From Modestobacter sp. (GTDB lineage Bacteria > Actinomycetota > Actinomycetes > Mycobacteriales > Geodermatophilaceae): DNA of 6,584 bases. Position 1 is the first letter of the stretch. Every line of letters begins with the position of its first letter. This document shows, piece after piece, positions 1 to 5,574 of this stretch. The stretch spans positions 1-6,584 of the forward strand of contig JAOPVN010000418.1 of NCBI GenBank assembly GCA_025966175.1, given 5' to 3'. The position numbers and the translations under genes are program-made. The notes below the pieces were generated by a model, which ran no database searches, was not told the origin of the DNA, and worked only from the letters and a program-made list of their open reading frames with translations.

Positions 1-1251
1 GGTCACGACCTGGTGCTGCTCGGCGAGCGCGGCCAGGGCAAGACCCGCCTGATCCGCACCCTGGTCGGCCTGCTCGACGAGTGGACGCCGGTGCTCGTCG
101 GCAGCGAGCTCAACGAGCACCCGCTGGCCCCGATCAGCGTCTGGGGCCACCGTCAGGTCGCCGAGCACGGCGACGCGACCCCGGTCGGCTTGCTGCACCG
201 CAGCGAGCTTTACGGCTAGTAGCTGGCCACCCCGGTCACCAGCGTGGGCGACCTGATCGGCGACGTCGACCCGATCAAGGTGGCCGAGGGCCGCACGCTG
301 GGCGACCCGGAGACGGTCCACTACGGGCTGGTCCCCCGCACCAACCGCGGCATCTTCAGCGTCAACGAGCTGCCCGACCTGGCCGAGCGGATCCAGGTGG
401 CGCTGCTCAACGTGCTGGAGGAGCGCGACATCCAGATCCGCGGCTACCGGGTGCGGCTGCCGCTGGACCTGCTGCTGGTCGCCACCGCGAACCCCGAGGA
501 CTACACCAACCGCGGCCGGATCATCACCCCGCTCAAGGACCGGTTCGGCGCCGAGGTGCGCACCCACTACCCGATCGAGCTGGCCGACGAGATCCGGCTG
601 CTGAACCAGGAGGCGCAGACGACGTGGCTGGGTGGCACCGGCGGCTTCGACGCCCCGCTGGTGCCCGAGCACCTGGCCGAGATCGTCGCCCGGTTCACCC
701 GGCTGGTCCGCGAGTCCAGCCACGTCGACCAGCGCTCCGGGGTCAGCGCCCGGTTCGCCATCGCCGGGCTGGAGACCGTCGCCGCCTCCGCGGTGCGCCG
801 GGCCGCCGTCGCCGGTGAGTCCCGTCCGGTGGCGCGCGTCGTCGACCTGCCCAGCATCGTCCCGGCCAGCCGCGGCAAGGTGGAGTTCGCCGACGCCGGC
901 AGCGACTCCGACGACGACCGGGACGTCGAGGTCCTCGAGCACCTGCTGCGCCAGGCGACGGCCCAGACGTTCCGGGCCCGCTGTGGCGGGCTGGACCTGA
1001 CCGGCCTGCAGGAGCACTTCGCCAGCGGGGACACGGTGGAGTCGGGTGACCTGGTGCCGGCGGCGGCGCTGCTGGGCCAGCTCGGCACCATCCCGCACCT
1101 GGCCCAGCTGCTGGGTCGGCTCGGGGTCCCCGAGGGAGAGCAGTCCGCCGAGCAGGCGGCCGCGGCGGTGGAGTTCGCCCTGGAGGGCCTCTACCTCACC
1201 CGCCGGCTGGCCAAGGACACCGACGGCTCCCGCACCGTCTACGGGGCCTGA
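1..1251 (+). pseudogene. MoxR/magnesium-chelatase-I-like AAA+ ATPase, 5'-partial, interrupted by two in-frame TAG codons
   Basis: Reading frame 1 is open from the left edge to the TGA at 1249-1251 except for TAG TAG at 217-222. Visible motifs are Walker A GERGQGKT (22-45), a Walker B-like strand GIFSVNELPDL (349-381) with Asn-Glu in place of Asp-Glu, a sensor-1 segment VATANPEDY (478-504), and LKDRFGAEVRTHYP after it, a likely Arg-finger region. This is the AAA+ module of the MoxR/BchI group. Annotation pipelines often call such proteins magnesium chelatase, but no BchH/CobN-type subunit is visible and the substrate is unknown. Homologues as I remember them (such as Rv0958) are about 460 residues, so roughly 60 N-terminal residues lie outside the window. 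No frameshift is present: both sides of the stops are in one frame and conserved. If the stops are real, the longest downstream product (GTG at 244, 335 residues, no Shine-Dalgarno seen) lacks the P-loop and should not hydrolyse ATP. A pseudogene, a very recent mutation or a base-calling error are all possible. Family assignment is secure; functional status is not. Confidence 0.82.
217..222 (+). other. Tandem in-frame amber codons (TAG TAG)
   Basis: The frame reads HRSELYG, stop, stop, LATPVTSVGDLIGD. In the homologues I remember this segment is close to RY-x-EKLATPDTSV, so the two stops sit where Glu-Lys is expected. GAG to TAG and AAG to TAG are one substitution each. The stops fall between Walker A and Walker B. 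Their presence is read directly from the sequence; the ancestral codons are inferred. Confidence 0.9.
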
Positions 1252-1252
1252 C

Positions 1253-3259
1253 GTGCCCGGGGGACGTTCCAGCAGGGGGACGCACGGCTACCGGTACGGC
1301 CGGTGGCGGGGCGGCCCCGACCCGCTGGCCCCGCCCTACGACGTGGCCGCCGCCGTCGACGAGATCGGCGACCAGGTGCTCGGGGGCAGCGGGGTGCGCG
1401 AGGCGATGCGCGACCTGCTCCGCCGCGGCATCGACGGCGGGCGCGGGCTGGACGCACTGCGCCGGTCGGTCCGGGACCGGCTGCGCCAGGCCCGTCAGGC
1501 CGGGCGGATGGACGGCACGCTGGAGCAGGTCCGCGAGCTGCTGGACCGCGCGGTCGAGGCCGAGCGCCGGGCGCTGTTCCCCGACCCGGACGACGCCGCC
1601 CGGCTGGCCGAGGAGGAGCTCGACGCGCTGCCCCAGGACACCGCGGGCGCCGTCCGCGCGCTGAAGGACCACGACTGGCGTTCACCGGAGGGCGCGCAGG
1701 CCTACAAGGAGATCCAGGACCTGCTGCGGCAAGAGGTGCTCGACAGCTCGTTCCAGGGCATGAAGCAGGCGCTGCAGGCCATGCAGGACGGCGACGGTGC
1801 CGAGATGCAGGCGGTCAAGGACATGGTCGCCGACCTCTCCGCGCTGGTCGACGCGCACAACCGCGGCGAGGACACCGACCAGCAGTTCGCCGACTTCATG
1901 GGCAAGCACGGCCAGTTCTTCCCCGACGACCCGCAGTCGGTGGAGGAGCTCATCGACTCCCTGGCCCGCCGTGCGGCCGCCCAGGAGCGGATGCTCGCCG
2001 GGCTGTCCCCCGAGCAGCGCGCCGAGCTCTCCGACCTGATGAGCCAGGCGATGGGCGACCTGGGGCTGCAGAGCGAGATGTCGCACCTGTCCGACGCGCT
2101 GCGCCAGGCGCGCCCCGACCTGCCCTGGGGGCAGCGCGGCCCGGTGCCCGACGGCCAGCAGCCGCTGGGCATGGGCGACGCGACGACGGCGGTCGCCGAA
2201 CTGGCCGACCTGGAGTCCCTCTCCCAGCAGCTGTCCCAGGGCTATGCCGGCGCGTCCCTGGCCGACGTCGACGAGGAGCTGCTCCAACAGGCGCTGGGCC
2301 GCTCGGCCGTCGACGACCTGGAGGCACTGCGCCGGCTGGAACGGGAGCTGGAACGGCAGGGCTACCTGCAGCGCTCCGAGGGGGCGTTGCAGCTCTCGCC
2401 GAAGGCGGTGCGCCGGCTGGGCGCCACCGCGCTGCGCCGGGTGTTCGCGAAGCTCTCGGCCACCGGGCGCGGGGAGCACGACGTCGCCGACGCGGGCGCC
2501 GCCGGGGAACTCACCGGCAGCTCGCGCGGGTGGCGGTTCGGTGACGAGCAGCCACTGGACGTCGTCCGCACCGTCCGCAACGCCGTGCTGCGCACCGCCG
2601 GCCAGCCCCGGGAGGAGGGTCAGCGCGCCGTCCGGATCGCGGTCGAGGACTTCGAGGTGGTGGAGACCGAGCGGCGCACCGGCGCGGCCGTCGCGCTGCT
2701 GGTCGACCTCTCCTACTCGATGGCGCTGCGGGGCACCTGGGGTGCGGCGAAGTCGACGGCGATGGCACTGCACTCCCTGGTGACCACGCAGTTCCCGCAG
2801 GACGCGATCGAGATCATCGGCTTCTCCTCCACCGCGCAGGTGCTGCGCCCGGAGACGCTGGCCGAGCTGTCGGTCGACACCCTGCAGGGCACCAACCTGC
2901 AGCACGGGCTGATGCTGGCCCGCCGGTTCCTCGCCAAGCACCGGGACGCCGAGCCGGTGGTCCTGGTGGTCACCGACGGGGAACCGACGGCGCACCTGGA
3001 GGACGACGGGACCCCGTACTTCTGCTGGCCCCCGATGCCGGAGACGATCGCCCGCACGGTCGCCGAGGTGGAACGGGTGGCCCGCTCCGGCGCCACGCTC
3101 AACGTCTTCGCGCTGGACCCGGAGCCGGCGCTGGTCGACTTCGTGCACGACATCACCGCCCGGGCCGGCGGCCGCGTGTTCCAGCCGGACAGCGAGCGGC
3201 TCGGCGAGTACGTGGTGGCCGACTACCTCCGTGTCCGGCGCGGCCGCCGCGGCCGCTGA
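1253..3259 (+). CDS. VWA domain protein, partner of the upstream AAA+ ATPase (668 aa)
   Basis: The C-terminal third is a von Willebrand factor A domain (about residues 477-650) with an intact metal-ion-dependent adhesion site: D485-L-S487-Y-S489, T547 in GTNLQHG, and D575 in VVTDGEP. It should therefore bind a divalent cation and a partner protein. The N-terminus carries RYGRWRGGPDPLAPP (residues 14-28), followed by a long, mostly helical, charged region (about 30-470) that looks coiled-coil-like and has no motif I can name. There is no signal peptide or membrane segment, so it is probably cytoplasmic. I chose the GTG at 1253 because it lies 1 nt after the ATPase stop, is preceded by GGGG (1243-1246), and gives a length close to the roughly 670-residue relative Rv0959 (from memory). 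The frame is open further upstream, but only inside the ATPase gene. Tight spacing implies translational coupling. By analogy with BchI/BchD and RavA/ViaA it probably acts with the ATPase in ATP-driven remodelling or metal insertion; the target is unknown. Confidence 0.9.
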   Translation: MPGGRSSRGTHGYRYGRWRGGPDPLAPPYDVAAAVDEIGDQVLGGSGVREAMRDLLRRGIDGGRGLDALRRSVRDRLRQARQAGRMDGTLEQVRELLDRAVEAERRALFPDPDDAARLAEEELDALPQDTAGAVRALKDHDWRSPEGAQAYKEIQDLLRQEVLDSSFQGMKQALQAMQDGDGAEMQAVKDMVADLSALVDAHNRGEDTDQQFADFMGKHGQFFPDDPQSVEELIDSLARRAAAQERMLAGLSPEQRAELSDLMSQAMGDLGLQSEMSHLSDALRQARPDLPWGQRGPVPDGQQPLGMGDATTAVAELADLESLSQQLSQGYAGASLADVDEELLQQALGRSAVDDLEALRRLERELERQGYLQRSEGALQLSPKAVRRLGATALRRVFAKLSATGRGEHDVADAGAAGELTGSSRGWRFGDEQPLDVVRTVRNAVLRTAGQPREEGQRAVRIAVEDFEVVETERRTGAAVALLVDLSYSMALRGTWGAAKSTAMALHSLVTTQFPQDAIEIIGFSSTAQVLRPETLAELSVDTLQGTNLQHGLMLARRFLAKHRDAEPVVLVVTDGEPTAHLEDDGTPYFCWPPMPETIARTVAEVERVARSGATLNVFALDPEPALVDFVHDITARAGGRVFQPDSERLGEYVVADYLRVRRGRRGR

Positions 3260-3268
3260 AGGGCGTCC

Positions 3269-3274
3269 GGGGAG
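3269..3274 (+). promoter_or_regulatory. Ribosome binding site of the GNAT gene
   Basis: GGGGAG lies 9 nt before the GTG at 3284. It decides the start: the nearby ATG at 3276 runs into a TGA after three codons, so it cannot be used. Confidence 0.6.
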
Positions 3275-3283
3275 AATGGGCGG

Positions 3284-3748
3284 GTGAGCACCGAGGCCGC
3301 ATCCGGGACGATCACCATCGAGCAGGTCGAGGCCGCAGCGACCTACCCGCTGCGCGCCCAGGAGCTCCGCCAGGGCCGCCCGGTGGAGATCGACGAGGAC
3401 GACGCCCCGTACACGCTGCACCTCGCCGCCCGGATCGACGGCGGCGAGATCGTGGGCGTCGTCCGCTTCCACCCGCGGGACTGCCCGTGGCGGGAGGGTG
3501 AGGGCTCCTGGCAGCTGCGCGGCATGGCCACCGATCCGCGGGTGCGCGGCCTGGGTGCCGGCCGGGCGCTCGTCGCGGAAGGGCTGGTCCGGGTGGCCGA
3601 GCGCCGCGGGGACCTGGTGTGGTGCGACGCCCGGAAGGCCGCCGTCGGCTTCTACGAGCGGATCGGCTTCACCCCGGTCACCGAGGAGTACGACCTGCGC
3701 CCGGTCGGGCTGCACCGCGGGATGTTGATCGAGCTGCCGATCCGCTGA
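3284..3748 (+). CDS. GNAT family N-acetyltransferase (154 aa)
   Basis: A single-domain GNAT acetyltransferase that should transfer an acetyl group from acetyl-CoA to an amine; the substrate cannot be told from sequence. Motif A is visible as WQLRGMATDPRVRGLGAGRA (residues 77-96), with the acetyl-CoA pyrophosphate loop R88-G-L-G-A-G93. A C-terminal motif B follows at A119-A-V-G-F-Y-E-R-I-G-F129, where Y124 is the usual candidate general acid. The N-terminal YPLRAQELRQGRP (21-33) resembles the arginine-rich first helix of small bacterial GNATs that also carry LRGMAT and LWC-x-AR motifs. Full length for the family, no signal peptide. The gene begins 24 nt after the VWA stop and is probably co-transcribed with it, but nothing in the sequence links it to the AAA+/VWA function. 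It may simply be the last gene of the operon, as inverted repeats follow it. Confidence 0.9.
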   Translation: MSTEAASGTITIEQVEAAATYPLRAQELRQGRPVEIDEDDAPYTLHLAARIDGGEIVGVVRFHPRDCPWREGEGSWQLRGMATDPRVRGLGAGRALVAEGLVRVAERRGDLVWCDARKAAVGFYERIGFTPVTEEYDLRPVGLHRGMLIELPIR

Positions 3749-3772
3749 ACGGCGCCTGGACCCGCCGCGCGC

Positions 3773-3787
3773 CCGGACCACGTCCGG
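3773..3787 (+). terminator. Short hairpin after the GNAT gene
   Basis: CCGGAC (3773-3778) and GTCCGG (3782-3787) form a perfect 6-bp stem with a 3-nt CAC loop, 25 nt past the GNAT stop. No T-tract follows, which is usual in high-GC actinobacteria, so it is only a weak terminator candidate. Confidence 0.35.
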
Positions 3788-3829
3788 CAAGATGATCGCG
3801 CCATCCAGTACCCGCGAAAGTGATCTTGC
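3787..3829. repeat. Inverted repeat GCAAGAT / ATCTTGC in the intergenic spacer
   Basis: GCAAGAT (3787-3793) pairs with ATCTTGC (3823-3829). An inner CGCG/CGCG pair (3797-3800 and 3813-3816) closes a 12-nt loop, with unequal internal loops between the two stems. The element is less GC-rich than its surroundings. It could be a transcription-factor site, part of a terminator, or a dispersed intergenic repeat of the REP/MITE kind. A single copy cannot settle which. Confidence 0.35.
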
Positions 3830-3869
3830 ACAGAGAGTGACGGCGTCCCGACCCTGTCGTGCCCGGGTG

Positions 3870-3894
3870 GTTTCTCTTGCCTGCTCGGGGGGTC
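3870..3894 (+). promoter_or_regulatory. Possible alternative-sigma (SigB-like) promoter before the secreted-protein gene
   Basis: GTTT (3870-3873) and GGGTC (3890-3894) are separated by 16 nt. This resembles the GTTT-N14-16-GGGTA pattern of actinobacterial SigB-type promoters, with one mismatch at the end of the -10 element. It lies about 31 nt before the ATG at 3926. No convincing vegetative -35/-10 pair was seen in the rest of the 3749-3925 spacer. In GC-rich DNA such a match can arise by chance. Confidence 0.2.
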
Positions 3895-3925
3895 GTTCCT
3901 CCGTCAGGCGCGGGACGGTCGGGGC

Positions 3926-5005
3926 ATGCCAGTGCACGCGGGTGGCGGTGATCGGCGGGATGCGTCCCGTTGGTCCTGGAGCCGTCGCGCCCTGGTGACC
4001 CTCGGCGTCACCGCCGGTGGGTACCTCGCCGTCGGTCTCGCGGCCGGAGCAGCCTCCGCCGACGAGACACCTGGCGGCCTGGCATCCGTCACGTCCGTCG
4101 CCGTCCCGGCGACCGACACCGTGACCGGTGCGCTCCCCCCGTCAGCAGCACATCCGGCTCGGCCGGCCGAGCCCGAGTCAGCTCCGCAGGCCAGGCCGGC
4201 TGATCCGCCCGCTGGCTCCCCGGTCTCCGTCGCCGTCGTGCCGATCACCACTCCGGTCACCGCTGCCGCGCAGCCGATCGTGGCCCCAGGGGCTGCCGCC
4301 GTCGAGCCCGTGACTGCTGCCGCCGTCGACCCCGTCGCCACTGCGGCGGCACCGGTGGTGGAGCCGGTCGCCGCGACCGCCCAGGCGACGGCACAGGCCT
4401 CCGCCACCGCCGTCTCCACCGGCGCAACCACCGTCACCGCAGCGGTGAGCCCGGTGGCCAGCGACACCGCGACGGTCGTCGCCCCGGTGGTCGACGGCGC
4501 CACTCCCGTCCCCCAGCCCGTCGTCGAGCCCGTCGATGCACTGCCCGGCACCGCCGCACCGTCCGTGGGCGGCAGCACCGGCCTCCCGGCCGACGTCGCC
4601 CCTGCTCCGGTGACCACCGTCCGGGCGGCCACCGTCCGGGCCACCTGGCCCACCACGTCGGTCGTCCGGGCGAGCACCGTCCCGTCGGTCCACGCGCAGT
4701 TGCTGGCCGAACCGCCGGCGTCGACCGGCACGCCGGGCGCCGACAGCAGCACCGCCACGTCGGAGACCCAGCCTGCCGCTCCGGACCCGCTGGACACCCC
4801 GGCCGCTCCCCAGGCGCCGCAGGCGCCCGCCCCTGCCCCGTCGGCGCCCTCCGCACCCACCGGTGGGTCGGTCCCGGCCGGCACTCCGCTGGCCACGCTC
4901 CCCGCCCTGCCGGTCCAGCCGGCCCTGGCGGACCTGGTCTCGACCGCTCCGGTCCAGACCCTCGAGGACGGCTCGCAGACGGAGCCCTCCTTCTCCCCCG
5001 ACTAG
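3926..5005 (+). CDS. Predicted secreted Ala/Pro/Val/Thr-rich protein, family unknown (359 aa)
   Basis: I do not recognise this protein. Residues 1-45 form a signal peptide: a long n-region with several arginines, a twin arginine S19-R20-R21-A-L that loosely fits a Tat motif, a hydrophobic Ala/Gly/Leu/Val core (22-43), and a cleavage site after A43-S-A45 before Asp-Glu. The mature part (about 314 residues) is low-complexity and likely disordered. It has repeated V-E/D/S-P-V units (about residues 125-215), a TVRA repeat near 231-240, and a Pro/Ala/Gln-rich stretch near 290-310. The whole protein has no Lys, Cys or Asn, only one Phe and one Tyr, and no Met after the initiator. There is no LPxTG signal or C-terminal membrane segment, so it is probably released or held in the cell wall non-covalently. 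The ATG at 3926 was chosen because it gives the complete signal peptide; only a weak GGGG (3921-3924) precedes it. A spacer-like or glycosylated cell-wall protein is plausible but unproven. Confidence 0.7.
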   Translation: MPVHAGGGDRRDASRWSWSRRALVTLGVTAGGYLAVGLAAGAASADETPGGLASVTSVAVPATDTVTGALPPSAAHPARPAEPESAPQARPADPPAGSPVSVAVVPITTPVTAAAQPIVAPGAAAVEPVTAAAVDPVATAAAPVVEPVAATAQATAQASATAVSTGATTVTAAVSPVASDTATVVAPVVDGATPVPQPVVEPVDALPGTAAPSVGGSTGLPADVAPAPVTTVRAATVRATWPTTSVVRASTVPSVHAQLLAEPPASTGTPGADSSTATSETQPAAPDPLDTPAAPQAPQAPAPAPSAPSAPTGGSVPAGTPLATLPALPVQPALADLVSTAPVQTLEDGSQTEPSFSPD

Positions 5006-5013
5006 CAGTCCTT

Positions 5014-5052
5014 CCGCAGCTGCGGTCCCGTCCGATCCGCGCGCCAGGCGCG
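5014..5052. repeat. Palindrome and short hairpin between the two secreted-protein genes
   Basis: CCGCAGCTGCGG (5014-5025) is a perfect 12-bp palindrome starting 9 nt after the TAG at 5003-5005. A second small inverted repeat, CGCGCC-A-GGCGCG (5040-5052), follows. They could be a weak terminator or a protein-binding site, and short GC palindromes also occur by chance here. Confidence 0.25.
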
Positions 5053-5091
5053 TCCCGGCGGTCGTCAGCTGCTCTCCCGGCACCAGCAGTG

Positions 5092-5109
5092 GCGCGCGAT
5101 GACGCGCGC
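5092..5109 (+). promoter_or_regulatory. GC hairpin in the leader of the small secreted-protein gene
   Basis: GCGCGCG (5092-5098) and CGCGCGC (5103-5109) form a 7-bp stem with the tetraloop ATGA. It ends 21 nt before the AAGGA ribosome binding site of the next gene. It could act as an attenuator, an RNA-stabilising 5' structure or a terminator for the upstream gene; the sequence does not choose between them. Confidence 0.3.
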
Positions 5110-5130
5110 GGCCGCACCCCACGGGAAGAG

Positions 5131-5135
5131 AAGGA
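5131..5135 (+). promoter_or_regulatory. Strong ribosome binding site of the small secreted-protein gene
   Basis: AAGGA lies 6 nt before the ATG at 5142, inside the purine-rich run GGGAAGAGAAGGA (5123-5135). It is the best Shine-Dalgarno sequence in the window and supports this small gene being real and well translated. Confidence 0.7.
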
Positions 5136-5141
5136 CCTGCG

Positions 5142-5393
5142 ATGAACCGATCCATCCGCACTGGCCTCGCCATCGCGACGATGCCCGGCGGCATGTTGCT
5201 GCTCGGACAGGCCGCCGCCAGCGCCGACACCGTGGGGACGTCTCGCACAGCGGCACACGCCACGACCGGTGACACCGACGGTGGCGACGGCACCGCCGTC
5301 AACTCGGGCAACGAGGCCGACCCCGACAACCAGTCCGGCGACACCTTCTCCCCGGCCGGGGCACTGGCCGGCGCGATGAGCTCTGCCCGGTGA
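5142..5393 (+). CDS. Small predicted secreted protein, acidic mature part (83 aa)
   Basis: I do not recognise the family. Residues 1-28 look like a Sec signal peptide: basic N-terminus (R3, R6), hydrophobic core (about 9-22), and cleavage after A26-S-A28 before D29. The predicted mature peptide is 55 residues, rich in Asp, Gly, Ala and Thr, with 8 acidic against 2 Arg residues, no Cys and no Lys. The segment GTAVNSGNEADPDN has a faint look of the Ser-Gly-Asn part of small actinobacterial exported (chaplin-like) proteins, but the Cys pair and hydrophobic chaplin repeat are absent, so I do not make that call. The strong AAGGA ribosome binding site supports the start. It follows the 359-residue secreted protein on the same strand after 136 nt and shares its Ala-Ser-Ala-Asp cleavage context, which suggests a related extracellular role. 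Terminator hairpins begin 12 nt after its stop. Confidence 0.68.
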   Translation: MNRSIRTGLAIATMPGGMLLLGQAAASADTVGTSRTAAHATTGDTDGGDGTAVNSGNEADPDNQSGDTFSPAGALAGAMSSAR

Positions 5394-5405
5394 CCACCCC
5401 CTGAC

Positions 5406-5440
5406 GGTCGGGGCCCCGGCCACGGGGCGGGGCCCCGACC
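5406..5440 (+). terminator. Terminator hairpin 1 after the small secreted-protein gene
   Basis: GGTCGGGGCCCCG (5406-5418) and CGGGGCCCCGACC (5428-5440) form a perfect 13-bp stem with a 9-nt loop, 12 nt past the TGA at 5391-5393. There is no T-tract, as is usual in high-GC actinobacteria. Each arm also contains the palindrome GGGGCCCC. Confidence 0.75.
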
Positions 5441-5444
5441 CGAG

Positions 5445-5470
5445 GGCCCTCCGGGGTCACCCGGAGGGCC
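5445..5470. terminator. Terminator hairpin 2
   Basis: GGCCCTCCGGG (5445-5455) and CCCGGAGGGCC (5460-5470) form a perfect 11-bp stem with the 4-nt loop GTCA, directly after hairpin 1. It probably backs up hairpin 1 or serves both converging transcripts. Confidence 0.65.
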
Positions 5471-5481
5471 ACACCACCTGA

Positions 5482-5500
5482 CCGGCCCGCACCGGGCCGG
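5482..5500. terminator. Hairpin 3 in the convergent intergenic region
   Basis: CCGGCCCG (5482-5489) and CGGGCCGG (5493-5500) form an 8-bp stem with a CAC loop. It is shorter than its neighbours and may be part of the same terminator cluster. Confidence 0.45.
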
Positions 5501-5510
5501 ACAGGACGTC

Positions 5511-5550
5511 GCTCCCCGCGTGGATGCCGACCGGCACCCACGCGGGGAGC
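5511..5550 (-). terminator. Terminator hairpin 4, downstream of the DUF2252 gene
   Basis: GCTCCCCGCGTGG (5511-5523) and CCACGCGGGGAGC (5538-5550) form a perfect 13-bp stem. After one A-C mismatch, TGCC and GGCA (5525-5528 and 5533-5536) extend it by 4 bp around the loop GACC. It starts 24 nt past the stop of the minus-strand DUF2252 gene, so it is that gene's likeliest terminator, though the stem could act from either side. Confidence 0.7.
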
Positions 5551-5574
5551 ACGGCCGTGTTCAGGGGAGTGTCG

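Noticed and set aside
217..222. TAG as a pyrrolysine codon or programmed readthrough signal
   Set aside because: Two adjacent TAGs in a cytoplasmic ATPase, no pyrrolysine genes visible, and one-step changes from Glu and Lys codons make mutation or sequencing error far simpler.
81..818. 245-codon plus-strand frame that runs through the amber codons in another frame
   Set aside because: The product is Arg/Gly/Ala/Pro-rich noise, and the ATPase motifs are all in frame 1, so it is not evidence of a frameshift bypassing the stops.
1046..1252. Upstream extension of the VWA frame to 1046
   Set aside because: It overlaps conserved ATPase sequence and encodes Ser/Arg/Pro-rich noise; the GTG at 1253 fits the family length and coupling to the ATPase stop.
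3749..3925. Riboswitch (for example ydaO-type) in the leader of the secreted-protein gene
   Set aside because: The spacer is only 177 nt and I could not find the conserved core of any riboswitch class I know.
1682..3937. 751-codon open frame on the minus strand opposite the VWA and GNAT genes
   Set aside because: It lies antisense to two clearly conserved proteins, has a low-complexity Arg/Gly/Leu/His-rich product and no domain. Long antisense frames are expected in GC-rich codon-biased genes.
3792..3998. 68-codon plus-strand frame in the spacer before the secreted-protein gene
   Set aside because: No ribosome binding site, no recognisable motif, and it overlaps the inverted repeat and the start of the next gene in another frame.
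3904..4896. 330-codon minus-strand frame opposite the secreted Ala/Pro-rich protein
   Set aside because: The product is low-complexity Ala/Gly/Thr/Val with no signal peptide, while the plus-strand frame has a full signal peptide and cleavage site. Since both are low-complexity, I checked this one most closely; the plus strand is clearly better supported.
4178..5344. 388-codon minus-strand frame spanning both secreted-protein genes
   Set aside because: It crosses two plus-strand genes with signal peptides and gives a Gly/Arg-rich product with no motif.
5142..5393. Chaplin identity for the small secreted protein
   Set aside because: It lacks the two cysteines and the hydrophobic Gly-Asn-rich chaplin repeat; only a vague Ser-Gly-Asn resemblance remains.
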